Origin: Aphelocoma coerulescens
Taxonomy: Eukaryota > Chordata > Aves > Passeriformes > Corvidae
Reading direction: 5' to 3'
NCBI RefSeq assembly: GCF_041296385.1
Contig: NW_027184079.1
Coordinates: forward strand, 248,001-312,000
DNA length: 64,000 nt
Below are positions 32,660-45,096 of this stretch, one piece after another (positions within the stretch are counted from its first letter, which is position 1; every line of letters begins with the position of its first letter). The position numbers were made by a program, and so were the translations under genes. The notes beneath the pieces were generated by a model. The model was not told where the DNA came from. It worked only from the letters and a program-made list of their open reading frames with translations, and did no database searches.

Positions 32660-33626
32660 AGCTAAGCTCCAACTACGGTGTCGCTTATGTCCTTCCCAGG
32701 ACGGGCGGGAAAACGCCTCGGCGCAGCGCAGCGCTGGCCGGGAGCGGCCGGCACGGCACCGAGCGCGCTCCCCACTCCCTCCCGCCCGCGCCGCTGCGGA
32801 GACCCCGGGTTCGCCGGAATCGGCCACATGCTGCACGGAGGGCAGCGCGGCAAAGGCGGCCTCCCCTCGTCGCCCGGGGAAGGCCGGCCTCGGATCCCCG
32901 CTCTCTCCACCGGCACGGGCAGTGCCAGCAGCCTCTCGCTGTGGCCGCCGCTGGCCGAAAGCCTCGCCGCGCACCGCCCGGCCGGCCCCGCCGCTCCGCG
33001 GGGTCACACGGCACCTGCCGTGGGCGGCCGCCGAGCGACAGGAAGCAGAAGCGCTCACCGCCGCGCCGCTCGCCGCCCCGCCCGGGCGCTCCTCTCCTCG
33101 CGCTACCACGATGGCGCCGGCCCGCCCCGCCTTCCCCGTCGCCTGCGGCGCAACGCGGCTGCTCCGAGCCACGCAGCACGCGTGCGGCCGGGCCCTGCCG
33201 AGCTGCCGGCGGAGCCGGGGCACAGCCCGGGCGGGAGAGCTTCCGGCGAGGCTGGGCGGGCGGCGAGCGCGGCCGAGCGTGAGCGCGCCAGGCGGGCGGC
33301 GGGCGGCGGCGCGATGGAGAGCTAGATGGAGGCGGCAGCACCGCGCGGCATAAAATAGCTGATCGTCCGGCAGCCGCCCGCTCCGCAGCCCCTCGGCTGC
33401 TGTCGAGAAGGGCCCCAGCCCTGGCCGCGCCGGTGGCGAGGCGGCTCCGCAGCCCGCGGGCAGCCCTGGCGGGGCAGGGGAAGCACTGCGGGCAGCCCCG
33501 GGGCCGCGCAGCCGTCTGCAACGCGCGGTGGGAGCCGCTGGGAACTATTTTACACGTTCCGGGGGGCTGGAGAGGAGCACGGAGACCACGCGGCAGGTCG
33601 CTGCCGTTAGGGAAAATTAATCCACG
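32660..33626. promoter_or_regulatory. CpG island / candidate promoter (B2)
   Basis: Inverted copy of the B1 island, with the 30-bp segment retained. The strong-context ATG is on the plus strand here, at 33111-33113. Its CpG content has not decayed visibly, which would be expected if the island is unmethylated in the germ line or very recently copied. Confidence 0.65.
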
Positions 33627-33631
33627 ATGCC

Positions 33632-34098
33632 TGAGGTTTATATCCGAAAAGGAGACAGAGGAGTCCTGCAACATTCTTCGACTACAGGGAGAGTCCATGG
33701 GGCTTTTCCCATGGCGTCTGTCAAACGGTTGCGGGATGCAGCCCCCTTTTGATGCCAAGTTCCCGGCCACAGCACCCTCTTCCTTTTCCCCACTGGCTGA
33801 GGTATTCGGGAGATACAGACTTCCGGAACTGCCTACTCTATGCGCCCCCCTCTAATATGCACCCCCCTCTTGGCATCGAGAAGAAAGAAAAGAACCCCAT
33901 TCCTAATGCTCTTAAGTCTTTGTTGGCCTTGCTCTAGGTTCAGGAATTTAACACGGCCTTGATTAATCAACAGTCGCTGATGATTAGTAACAGTTCTAGA
34001 GAACTCCTAGTTTCTTCTGTTACTTCACTAGCCATAACTTCCTAGCCTTGTCTACAGGCCGATTCACACGGTCTCTTTGTAAAGACTCATCCATCTCA
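33632..34098 (-). repeat. 3' LTR of the B2 old provirus
   Basis: Mirror of 14129-14594, adjoining the B2 CpG island. Confidence 0.7.
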
Positions 34099-34250
34099 TT
34101 CCTTTTAATCCCTCCTCTTTTTATTTGCTCTGTATTTGTCTTTACAAACCTTAATTACCATGGATTTAATTTTTTTCTTCTGGAGTCTTCTTGGGTTTTG
34201 CTATTATTTGCAGTGACATCCTTTTCTGTCCTTTTGTAGTCATTTCTGGA

Positions 34251-35803
34251 TCAGGTAGGCATGGCTGCTAGCGGCATCCCCTTGAGCACCTGCTGAAAGA
34301 GCTGCCGCCAGCATGGTGTCACACATGGTAAAAAGATGAGAGTTGCTATAGCATGTAAGAGGAGGAATCGTATTCATTTAGCCCAGAGCTGGCCAGTTAA
34401 CCATGAAAACATGTCCCATCCCCATCCTTTCAACATTTGGACAGGTCCACGAGCTGACGTTATTTCCTTTGTTATTTGTTTGACCACTTTTCCGCTGTCA
34501 TCTGCTTGCAAACAGCAGCTCGAGTCATTTAATTTCCCACAAACTCCTCCTTCTTCTGCCAACAGATAATCTAATACCATCCAATGTTGAAATACCGCTT
34601 TCCTCATTTAAGTGGGTTGCTCAGCAAAAAGGTCAAGCGCTGTGGCTGGCTGGTTGGTAATTATTTCCGAGACAGCTTGTAACCTAATTATCTCCTTCAA
34701 ATGATAAATGGGTTCCCAGGCATCTGGGATTAATTCCTTAGGTTTCCAAGGGGCTGGTCCATCGTGTTGGGTAACTTGTTCTGTTGGCCGTTCATCATTT
34801 CCCCGTTTTGGGGTGCTCCCTCCAGCCAGGGCTGCATCAGCTGACTGCTTTTCTCTAATTAAATCATCACAGATTTTGATTCCTAAGCGATTTCCCAGAA
34901 CTTGTAGTAGCAAAAAGAACAACAGTCTACTAAATATACCATATCCCTGACCAGTTTGGAGGTAACCTGAGCTAAGCATGTTGGCCACAAATCCAATACT
35001 GTCCTTTCAAAGCCCGTGTTCCATTAGCAAAGGAACCTACCCATGGTCATCAATTGGTGGCTCAAAATACAGCAGGATTCCCGGGCCTAACGGTCCTCCA
35101 ACAAGAGTTGCCCCACCATAAGGGTCCCAGCATTTGCATTTCCAAGCTCCCGCACAGGGTTCCCACCTACATTTACATCTGCAAGCTGCTTGGTTGGATT
35201 TGGAGCAGAACTCACTAAAAGGCTTTGAGTTCCAATCCGGTGTGGCCATTCCCACTGATAATCACAAACAACATGTCTTCTACTTGTGGAATTTTTGTGG
35301 GGACTGCTCAAAAACAGGTGGTCAAAAAAACCCCTTGTCCCTCCCCATTGCTTTACAGGCTTCCAAATATTTTTGGTAAGTGTGATAAGAACGCCTTACG
35401 CAGCTACTGTTAGTGAGCCGAACAGGTATTTGATTGCATTTGCCTTGATATTTGGAACAATTGGAAGGAGGGCAATTGGGGGTCCAAACCCAGTTGTTCA
35501 AGCCCAGAGGGAAAGTCAATTGACAATTGCCTTTTCCTACATAGACACGCCCTATCCTATTTAGGCAATAAGTGCCTGTTGGAGAAGAATGAAGTGGCCA
35601 TGAACTTCCTTCTTTGGCCCCAAATCCCATCCCACTGTGGCCCTCACATTGACCCACCATTTAGGTTCAGCTGGGCTAGCCAACTATGGCCACTCTTCAG
35701 ATCCTCCTGGCCCTCCACAGAGCCAGCAATTGCTAAGGTTAAAAACTTTTGCTACTTCTTCTCCTAAGGCTGCAAATTGATTCTCCCACTCCTGGCCTAA
35801 ACT
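34251..35803 (-). pseudogene. Envelope remnant (B2)
   Basis: Inverted copy of 12425-13977. The 126-codon stretch (34608-34988) has the same length and translation as in B1. In the TM segment (34374-34607) the codon that is a stop in B1 is a Trp codon here. The surface part remains fragmented. Confidence 0.76.
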
Positions 35804-36172
35804 CAGCTAACCATATCAAAGTAGAATTAGTAAGGAAAATGTTTTAATAGTGTCATCTAATTAGCTAGTCTAATTTTCCCGTTGTCTTCTGCAGCACCTG
35901 TGGCAATTGAAGACACAGAAACCACTTAACGTAACAAAATGGCCACAAGTATTAGCCCCCAAGTGAGTGGAGATTCTAGAGGAGGGATGCCTATACAGTC
36001 TATTTCAGCAGACAGTCTGAAGGTAGGACTGCGGGGCTTCTTCCGATGTCGAAGCACTGCCTACTGCTCCGGCCCACTCCTGCAGAGTGTCAGTCACGGC
36101 CTCCCGGCCTTCTCCTCCAGCTGAGATGTGCAAATCTCTGAGGCTTCAGAGACCTTGACCCGAGAGTGACGG

Positions 36173-36993
36173 GTTCACCTGTGTTCAGCTTACTTGACGG
36201 CTGTTTTCTGTCGTCAGTGACACTTGGAATGGGCCACGCCATTTCACCAGCACTGGCGCTTCTTTCTACTCCTTAATTAGGACTCAATCTCCTGGTTGGA
36301 TGTTAAAAGCAGCAAAGTCCAAAGGCCGGGCTTGCGCCAGCTGAGTTTCCTGTTGAAGGGGTTTCACAAGAAGCAGGATCCTGGCCACAGATGGTTTTAA
36401 AAATGCATCACTTGCCTCTACCCCCCCCCACTGGGTGGAGACTTACCAGGGCAATTGCAAACAACGATTGAAAGGGAGATAACTGAATCTCTCGTCTGGC
36501 TTGGGCCCTCATTCTCACCAAAGCCAATGTCCAAAGCCCTACCCATGGCATCTTGGTTTCTATTACCAGCTTCAAAAGGTGTTTATTTCTCTCTTCATTG
36601 TTTTCTACCCGAGCCGAGCTCTGGGGGTGCCAGGGCCTATGGAGGTTCCATTGTGTTCCTAAAGAAGCCAAAACCCCTTGAAGGATCTTTCCTGCAAAAT
36701 GAGTTCCCCTATCTGAATCTATTGCTTCTACAATGCTGTATCTTGGAATGATTTGTTCCAAAAATGCCTTAAGAACTGATCCTGTCATTACTGAAGTAGT
36801 TGAAAATACTTCTGGCCACCTTGCTAGCTGACATACGATTACCAGAAGATATTAAGCCTTGCCACTTGGGGCATCTCCGGAAAATCCACCTGGCATCTTT
36901 GGAAGGGCCATGCAGCCCAAGGCCTCCCTCCTCTAGCAAGTTACTTTGTAACTTGGCTGTTGGCTTTAGCACAGATCAAGCAACCTTCAACAG
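36173..36993 (-). pseudogene. Integrase remnant (B2)
   Basis: Inverted copy of 11235-12055. The central piece (36408-36788) keeps the SDRGTHF context. A 3-bp difference near 36450 distinguishes it from B1 and matches B3. Confidence 0.76.
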
Positions 36994-37292
36994 CTCCTTT
37001 TGCCAGTCTAAAAAGACCCCCAGCAACATACATCATGAGATAGGCTTCTGCCAATCCTCAGGAAGTGCAAGAACTCTCTTAATGGAGTTGCTTTAATATT
37101 GGTAGGGCCAAAGGTTCTGGTATCTCTTGTTTGCCATCCCTTGGAAACCAATTCTTGCCTTTTTTCTCTGCCACACGACTTTTAACTGTATGTCAAACTG
37201 CTGCGGTAGAAAAGACAGCTTCCTGGGCAGTGATGGAGTCACGGGGAGCAAAGGGGGCATCTTGGAGAGTTCTGGCAGAAGTGTGGCTTTCT

Positions 37293-37740
37293 GAGTTTCT
37301 TCATCCACCAAAAAGGAGACAGAGGAGTCCTGTAACATTCTTCAACTCCAGGGAGAGGCCATGGGGCTTTTGCCATGGAGTCTCTCAAATGATTGCGGGA
37401 TGCAGCTCCCTTCTGATGCTAAGTTCCTGGCAACAGCACCCTCTGAGGTACTCGGGAATTACAGACTTCCGGAACTGCCTACTCTATGCCCCCCTCTAAT
37501 ATGCACTCCCCTTTTGGAATGGAAAAGGAAGAAAACCAAACTATTCCTAATGCTAGGAAGTCTTTGCTGCCTTGCTCTAGGTTCAGGAATTTAGCAGGGC
37601 CTTGGCTGAGCAACAGTCTCTGTTGATTAGTAACAGTTTCTAGAACGAATACTTTCTTCTGTTACTTCCCCCCCTGTAAATTCCTAGCCTTGTCTAAGGA
37701 GAGATTCACACGGTCTCTTTGTAAAGACACATCTATCTCA
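37293..37740 (-). repeat. 5' LTR of the B2 old provirus
   Basis: Mirror of 10485-10933, with the terminal TG retained. Confidence 0.7.
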
Positions 37741-37746
37741 CTCCTT

Positions 37747-39211
37747 TCACGCCCACACCTTCCTTGCGGTGGAACGGCTCTCCCCGGCACAGCACCTGGC
37801 ACAAAACCCCCGTATACGCACACACACACCTGCACTTACCCTGCACTCCACTGCACACACACACACACACACACCTCCCGCACACTAACACCCCCTCCAC
37901 ATCCCCACCATGCTACTTGCAGTGGCCCCGCCCCTGCCATCCCCACCGGCTGGCAGCACCCACTCCTCGCATGCTTCCCCATGCCTTGCATTTCCTTGCT
38001 GCCCCCTCTGTAGCCTTCCCTCAACCTGCCTTTTCTCCCCTGCCTTGCACTGACTTGCTCACCCATCCCCCACCTGACTTCCTTTCACATTCGTCTAGGT
38101 CTGGCCTCACCTTTCCTTTTCCTTCTAGGACCCTCATTGCCTTGCCTCGCCTCGCAAAGCCACCACTTGCCTTGCCTTGCCCTTGAACCCCTCCCTTGCC
38201 TTGCATGACCTTGCTCACCCCTCCCCCACCTGGAATTCAACACCCCTTTTCAATGACATTTCTGGGCCTTGCCCTGCCCTTTCTGCTCCTCCGAGGAATC
38301 TCAAAGCTCTCAAGCATCTCTGGTGTTTCAGGATCCCATGAGAGGAAGACCAGGGGAGGACGCATGTTGCCACACTCATCTCTGTGGGCAGCCTTTGTCT
38401 GGGAGCAATCCTTGCATGTCTTGAACCTTGGAGGGGCAATTCACATTTTGCCCTTGAGCTCGGGGACCAGAAAGAGAGTTCTTTTGCATACAAGGGAAAG
38501 CAGGTAGCTCAAGTCTTTTAGGTACAGAGGAGAGATGACCCACGCGGGATCAAGGCCACACAGAGCACTTGGTCCTGGCCACTTTTGTGTACCAGCAGTC
38601 CTTGAATGTACTTCTCACCTGCCTTGCCTGGCCTTGCCTTGGCAACACAACAGTTGCCTTGCCTTGCCCTGCTAGCCCTCTGGAGCCTTGCATTCCTTTG
38701 CACGGCCATGCCCAGCACATGACCTGCCTACTGTTTTCCTCCAGGGCCTTGGCTTGCTGAGCCCTTCCTGTTTCTGCCTGGCCTTCCCATCAGTGGCCCT
38801 TCCTTCCTACAGCCAGCCTTGCCTCTAACTTCTGGACCTTCTCTTGTCTACCACTCCATTTGCTTTCCCCTCACTGCTCTGGCCTTGCCTACCTCTCCCT
38901 TGACTTGCCCACAATTGCCTGCACTCGGTTTGCAGCGCCTTGCCTGCATGGAAGGCAAGGGAAAGAGTGGTAGGCCGGGCAAAGCAAAGCCAGCAAGTTG
39001 TAGGCAGTGCGAGGCAAGGCAGACGTAGGCAAAGGAAGCAGAGCAAGGGTACCTTAAGAAGAACTAGACAAGGCAAGGCCAAGAGACTCGGAGTGCCTTT
39101 CCTTGGGAAGGCAAGGACATAGTGCCAGTGTTGCTGGAGCAGATGTTAAGGTACTGTGGGGAGGAATAGTCCAGCAAGACATTTCTCTTCTGGCCCCTGT
39201 GCGTGTGGGGG
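37747..39211 (-). repeat. AAGGC-rich stretch (B2, inverted)
   Basis: Inverted copy of 9016-10480. The (CA)n run at 37854-37874 is 21 nt, against 19 nt in B1 and 23 nt in B3. Confidence 0.8.
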
Positions 39212-40949
39212 CAATTGTTGGACATATTCAATACTGGAGGCGGATCAGTCGCTGGATGTGTTGTATTTTGGAGGAGGGGATGCTGTTTCTTTGGAGATGG
39301 GCTTGTAGTTGCTCTCTTTGGCAAGGAAGGCAGGTTTGGATGTGCACATCAGGTACTCCTAGGGATTTTAAAGGCTTTTCCCAACAGGCAGAGCTCTCTC
39401 TGGGTTCGAGCTGTTGAGCTGTCAGTGGGAATGCAAAGGCCAAGCTCTTAAGCTATTTGTCCTGGTGCCTTCAGTGTGTGAGCAGTCCCTGGTGCCGTTG
39501 CCTTTGGATCCTGACTCTGGGAGAGGGAAGGCTTAGGATGGTACCTAGAGCTGAGAAGGAGAGTGCTGAGAACAGCGTGTGTGCTGCTAGTTTGAGGGGT
39601 GCAGGTGAAGTTGTAGGCAGCAAGATCTTCCTCAGCTGGCACTGTTTTGAGCCCTGTTTTTGCCAGATGGTTTCAAGTTGGTGGGCGGAATCTGCGAGAG
39701 GGAAAAGATTTGTATGGGCCAAAGAGGTGTGGTGTAAAGAAGAGTGTGCTCTTGGAAGGGGAAGATGAGGGCAACCTTTTTGTCCTGACACCGTTGATTT
39801 GAGTGCAGGGCCGTTTGCAAGTTGCCTCTGTCTGCCCTTGGGGTGGTTTCGAGCTGGGCCAGGTGCTTGGCCTTCTTTTGCAAGTCTGCAGCGCCGTCGT
39901 GTGGTTGTTTCCATGAGCGCTGACAGTGCCCGGCAAAAAGCGCTTGGCTGGCGCGGCCCCAGTCGTGTGGAAGCAGTTGGTGGAAGAGCTCCGCTGTGCA
40001 TCCTGCCTCTTGGAGACATAAAAGGATGTAACCCTGCGCGTAGCGGGGAAGCAAGACGAATCTTTTCATTGTTGGCTGAGCAGTTTCTAAGCGGCAAAAG
40101 TAAAGGCAGTTTCAGCACGGCCTCTTTCTTTCAGAACCTTTTCTGTGCCATCATGAACATGCTCAACATGCCACTCGCACCCGCTGAACTGCATCAAAGG
40201 CCCTGGAGATAGGCGCTTTCCTTCAAGCTCTCTGTAGCATCGTACCCTCCACCTCTGGCGGATCCCAAAGCCCTTCCAAACATCCAGCAGCTGCACGCAG
40301 AGAACAAGTGCTAAAACAAGGCGTTGGCCTTCCTAGTCCTTTTAAAGTCTGTGAACTAGGCGAAACATTCCAGTGAGCAGCACTTTCCTTCGCAACTATA
40401 TCTAGAGCATCATCACATTCTCTCCAAGTGGGTAAGTCCACCCTTGCAGCGCAGCGTTTGCAGCCACAGTTCGGACTGAGAGATAGGCCAGGTGAGAAAG
40501 CATTTCTTGACTATCCCTCTTCTCTGGAAGACTTGATACTCGCAGCGCAACCACGTCCACACACCTTCAGTGTGGCCAGGTTCAAGCAGCTAGAGCTCCC
40601 AGAGATGGGAGAGTCAGGAGAGAAGACGTTCCAAAAGTACCGTGTACTTACAGCAGCATTAAAACTGTGCACAGCAGTCTGCAGCACTGTAGACTGCGGC
40701 TTCTCCGACAGACGAGCCATCCCATTGTTGCCTCTCGCAGCCTGCTTGCTAGCTGCTCTCCTGAAGAAAAGAACTAGAAGAAAAAGCCAATGCTGGGCTG
40801 CACCTTCCCCTTGCCTTACGTAAAGCCACCTAAACTCCCCGCTGCACTCTCTACTTCCCCTCTCCTTGGAAGCGACCACTGTGTTTGCTGCATCTCGAAG
40901 CCTAAAGTTAAGCGCCAAAGTTTCCAAGGATGGTTGGAAGAAGGATAAG

Positions 40950-42397
40950 TAGTAGCACAAGGAAGTAGTTGTCGTTGAACTTCCTCCTTCTCAATGCTAA
41001 CGTGAATTGGGCAGGCAGGCGAGTGCTAGCCACGCTCCTTTCTCAGTTTGTACGCTGCGGACACGAGTCCGGTGCTCTGCGCCTTCGTTCGGCCTCTTTA
41101 GTACCCATGTCGCTCTTTCATTCAGCCGGAGTCGAAGCGTCGTCTACTTCTCGCCCAGAGAGCACGGTGCCGGCAGCGAAATGCCCCAGCCGACTGCTTC
41201 TGCCGACACACGCCTGGTCTATGCACTTTCCCTCGCAGCGACATACAGCAGCACTTTCGGTCTTTCTTGTCGTCCAAATGTAAAGGGAAAGATTCTCTGC
41301 TATGTCCCGCCCAGAGAACAGTTTTAGGTCAACCAGCACGCCCAGAGCTTGCCCTCGACGCGTGGAAACTTGTGTTTGCACCACATTCAAGTGGCTGCCG
41401 TCTTTCCTTTACAGCCTGCAGAGCACCGTCAGACCGCCGTGCTCTCTGCACCTGCCTTCTCAGTTCTAAGTACTACCGCGCCTCTTACAGCCTTGCAGGA
41501 AGCAAAGACACGGGTAGTCATCTCGCAGAGAAGAACGTGGAAGGACGAAAGGATGATCTTCCTTTCTCCTGCTTCTTGCCTGAATTGTGGTGCTGTATTG
41601 AAAGTCTTGGCTAGCGAAAAGCTCATCCAGCAAGTGCCTCATTCCTGACGCATCTCGCTGAGCGAGAGTTTCACGAAGAGTTTAGACTCTGGAAACAGCA
41701 AGAAAATGATTGTACGTCGAGCTGAGGAAAATCCGTGCACAGCACACTGTGGATGCGTGCAGTGTTCGCGCTGAAGAGCGCCAAAACGCAAAGCCATCGC
41801 TGGGCTTCAGTTTTGTCCAGACCGCAGAAGGCAAAGAACGAAGCAACTGGGCACCGCGTTAACGTACTCAGTGGACCGAATTTCAAATGTCCAGCCAAAA
41901 GCTGCTTCATAAGCAGATTCAGCTGAGAATGCTCTGGCTGCTTCACAAAGTAAGGCGCAGCCGTTTCCATTCATCACACTACCTGGCCAGAAGCAGTATC
42001 CTACACCTTCAATGCTGCAGCGTCCATGCAGCTGGAGCACACGCAGTAGGACGCGTCCAGATAGACGGCGTTCTTCAAGTACCCCCCTCCTCCAAGCAGC
42101 CTTGAAACTGAGCACAACACACTGCGGCTCGGGAGCTTCCTTCTCAGATAGACGTGCCGTCACGTTATTCACTCTCGCAGCTCCGTTGCCCACTTGCAGC
42201 AGCTGCTACCAAAGCAAAATGCTCCAGAAGTAAAAAGCACTGCCGGGCTGCACTTTCCCTTGCCTCACGTAAAGCACCATAAACTGTCCGCTGTGCTCTG
42301 TATTTCCATTCTCCGCCGCATCTACCACTGTTATCTCTGCATCTCGAAGCATAAAGCTCGGCACAATTCCTCCCAGGGAACGCTGGAAGAGAAATAG
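40950..42397 (+). repeat. P2-core tandem unit, left side
   Basis: Mirror of 5830-7277 (sum 48227). It is the only near-full unit left of the P2 axis; three lie to the right. Confidence 0.82.
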
Positions 42398-43203
42398 GCA
42401 GCAGCACAAGTAGCTGCAAGTGGAACTTTCTGTTTTAAAACGCTAACGTGAATCCGGAAACAAGCGAGTGACAGCCAATCTTCCTCTTGCAGCCTGTGCG
42501 ATGCACACACCAGCTCGGTGCTCTGCCCTCATTCTTTAATGCTCTTCGTACCATGTCGCGCTTTCATTCTGCCGGAGTCGAAGCGTCGTCTACTTCTCGC
42601 CCAGAGAGCACGGTGCCAGCGGAGAAAGGCTCCAGAAAAACGCTCCAGGCTGCTGATTCTTCCCAAACACACCAGGGCTATGCACTTTCCTTCGCAGCGC
42701 TAAGTAGCATCACATTCTGTTTGCGTTGGAGCCGGAATGCAAAGGGAAAGATTCTCGGTTACGTCTCACTCAGCGCCCAGTTTTAGGTCACCAAGCTTAC
42801 CCGGAGCTTACCCGCGACGCGTGGAAATTGGTATTTGCACCATATTCAAGTGGTAGCTTTCTTTCCTTTACAGCCTGCAGAGCGCCGTCAGATCGCGGTG
42901 CTCTCTGCACCTGCCTTCTCCCTTCCAAGTACCACCGCGCACCTTACAGCCTTGCAGGAAGCAAAGACGTGGAGAGATGTCTCGCAGAGAAGATCGTGCA
43001 AAGACGAAAAGATGTTCTTCTTTGCTTTTCCTCGTCGCCCAGATTGTGGTGCTCTACTGAAAGCGTGGGCTAACGAATGGCTAATCTAGCATGTGCTTCC
43101 CTTCTAATGCATTTCGCTGAGCGAGAGCTGAGGAAAATCCTTGCACTGTACACTATGGATGCGTGCAGTAGACACGCAGAAGAGTGGCACAGCTCATAAC
43201 CAT
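42398..43203 (+). repeat. P2-core partial unit next to the axis
   Basis: Mirror of 5024-5829. It leads into the P2 axis, which has the same CCCAGAGCTCTGGG palindrome. Confidence 0.75.
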
Positions 43204-43271
43204 CGCACACTCCAGCCCAGAGCTCTGGGGCTGCGTTCTTCTCAATTTCCGGCGCTGGACAGAACTGAGAC

Positions 43272-43887
43272 ATTGAGCTTTGGCTCTCTTTAGTGTGTGT
43301 ACTGCACGCATCCAGAGCGCGCTGTGCACAGATTCTCCTCAGCGCTACGTGCAAGCACAGACTTTCTGCTTCGCAGAGCCCAACTGTCCGCCGAAGCTCT
43401 CGCTCAGAGAAATGTGTCAGGAGAGAAGCACTTGCTGGATTAGCCTTACACTGGCCAACAGTTCCAAAGAAGCACCATAGTCTTCTTGCGAGAAAGGATA
43501 ATAAAACACATGTATTGTCCCAGCAAAGTTCTCTGTGCTAGCCGAAGCCGAGAATCTTTCCCTTAAGATTAAGACCACAACGCAGACAGCATTTTGTGCT
43601 ACTTAACGCTGAGAGGGATAGCCCAGGCGTGTTTCGGCAGAGGCAGAAGCCCGGAGCGTTTCTCTGCCGGCACCGTGCTCTCAGGCGAGAAGTAGACGAC
43701 GCTTCGACTCCGGCTGAATGAAAAGCGCGACATGGTACGAAGAGCATACGAATGAGGGCGCAGAGCACCGAGCTGGTGTGCGCATCGCACAGGCTGCAAG
43801 AAGAAGCGTGGCTGCCGCTCGCTTCTTTGCGGATTCACGTTAGCAGTTGAAAACAAAAGTTCCACTTGCAGCTACTTGTGCTGCTAC
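43272..43887 (-). repeat. P2-core partial unit c, inverted
   Basis: Mirror of 4340-4955 and almost identical to it. Confidence 0.75.
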
Positions 43888-45096
43888 CTATTTCTCTTCC
43901 AGCTTTCCCTGGGAAGAATTGTGCTGCGAGAGTGAATAACGTGACGGCACGTCTATCTGAGAAGGAAGCTCCCGAGCCGCAGTGTGTTGTGCTCAGTTTC
44001 AAGGCTGCTTGGAGAAGGGGGTACTTGAAGACCGCCTTCTATCTCGACGCGTCCTACTGCGTGTGCTCCAGCTGCATGGACGCTGCAGCATTGAAGGTGT
44101 AGGATACTGCTTCTGGCCAGGTAGTGTGATGAATGGAAACGGCTGCGCCTTACTTTGTGAAGCAGCCAGAGCATTCTCAGCTGAATCTGCTTATGAAGCA
44201 GCTTTTGGCTGGACATTTGAAATTCGGTCCACTGAGTACGTTAACGCGGTGCCCAGCTGCTTCGTTCTTCGCCTTCTGCGGTCTGGACAGAACTGAAGCC
44301 CAGCGATGGCTTTGAGTTTTGCCGCTCTTCAGCATGTGTACTGCACGCATCCGCAGTGTGCTGTGCAAGGATTTTCCTCAGCTCTCCCTCAGCGAAATGC
44401 ATCAGGTGAGAAACACTTGCTGGATTAGCCTTTCGCTGGCCATGGCTTTCAGTACAGCACCACAATCTGGGCGACGAGGAGGAGCAAAGAAGAACATCTT
44501 TTCGTCTTTGCACGTTCTTCTCTGCGAGACGACTATCCGCGTCATTGCTTCCTGCAAGGCTATATTCTGCGCAGTGGTACTTGAAAGGGAGAAGGCAGGT
44601 GCAGAGAGCACCGCGATCTGACGGCGCTCTGCAGGCTGTAAAGGAAAGAGGGCTGCCACTGGAATGTGTGCAAACACAAGTTTCCACGAGTCGCGGGCAA
44701 GCTCTGGGCGTGCTTGTTGACCTAAAACTGTTCTCTGTGCCCGACATTGCTGAGAATCTTTCCCTTTACATTTGGACGACAAGAAAAGACCGAAAGTGCT
44801 GCTGTATGTCGCTGCGAGAAAAGTGCATAGCCCTGGTGTGTTTCGGAAGGGCAGTCGGCTGGGGCATTTCTCTTCCGGCACCGTGCTCTCCGGGCGAGAA
44901 GTAGACGACGCTTCGACTCCGGCTGAATGAAAAGCGCGACATGGTACGAAGAGCATACGAATGAGGGCGCAGAGCACCGAGCTGGTGTGCGCATCGCACA
45001 GGCTGCAAGAAGAAGCGTGGCTGCCGCTCGCTTCTTTGCGGATTCACGTTAGCAGTTGAAAACAAAAGTTCCACTTGCAGCTACTTGTGCTGCTAC
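43888..45096 (-). repeat. P2-core unit b, inverted, with the 183-bp deletion
   Basis: Mirror of 3131-4339, including the same internal deletion (near 43923). This fixes the order of units relative to P1. Confidence 0.85.

Larger units (their letters stand above)
33632..37740 (-). mobile_element. Old gammaretrovirus-like provirus (B2, inverted)
   Basis: Inverted copy of 10485-14594. The 5' LTR (37293-37740) starts with an intact TGAGATAG terminus, unlike B1 and B3. The internal deletions are the same, showing that one insertion was carried along by the amplification. Confidence 0.8.
24829..44414. repeat. Palindrome III, left arm
   Basis: Every landmark x here recurs inverted at 88829-x, with at most 1-2 bp drift. 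Examples are the integrase remnant 27409-27765 versus 61064-61420, the LTR at 24998-25650 versus 63179-63835, and the CpG island 32660-33626 versus 55204-56170. A constant sum over nearly 20 kb means near identity. The arm must extend left of 24829 if the copy right of the window continues. Confidence 0.95.
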
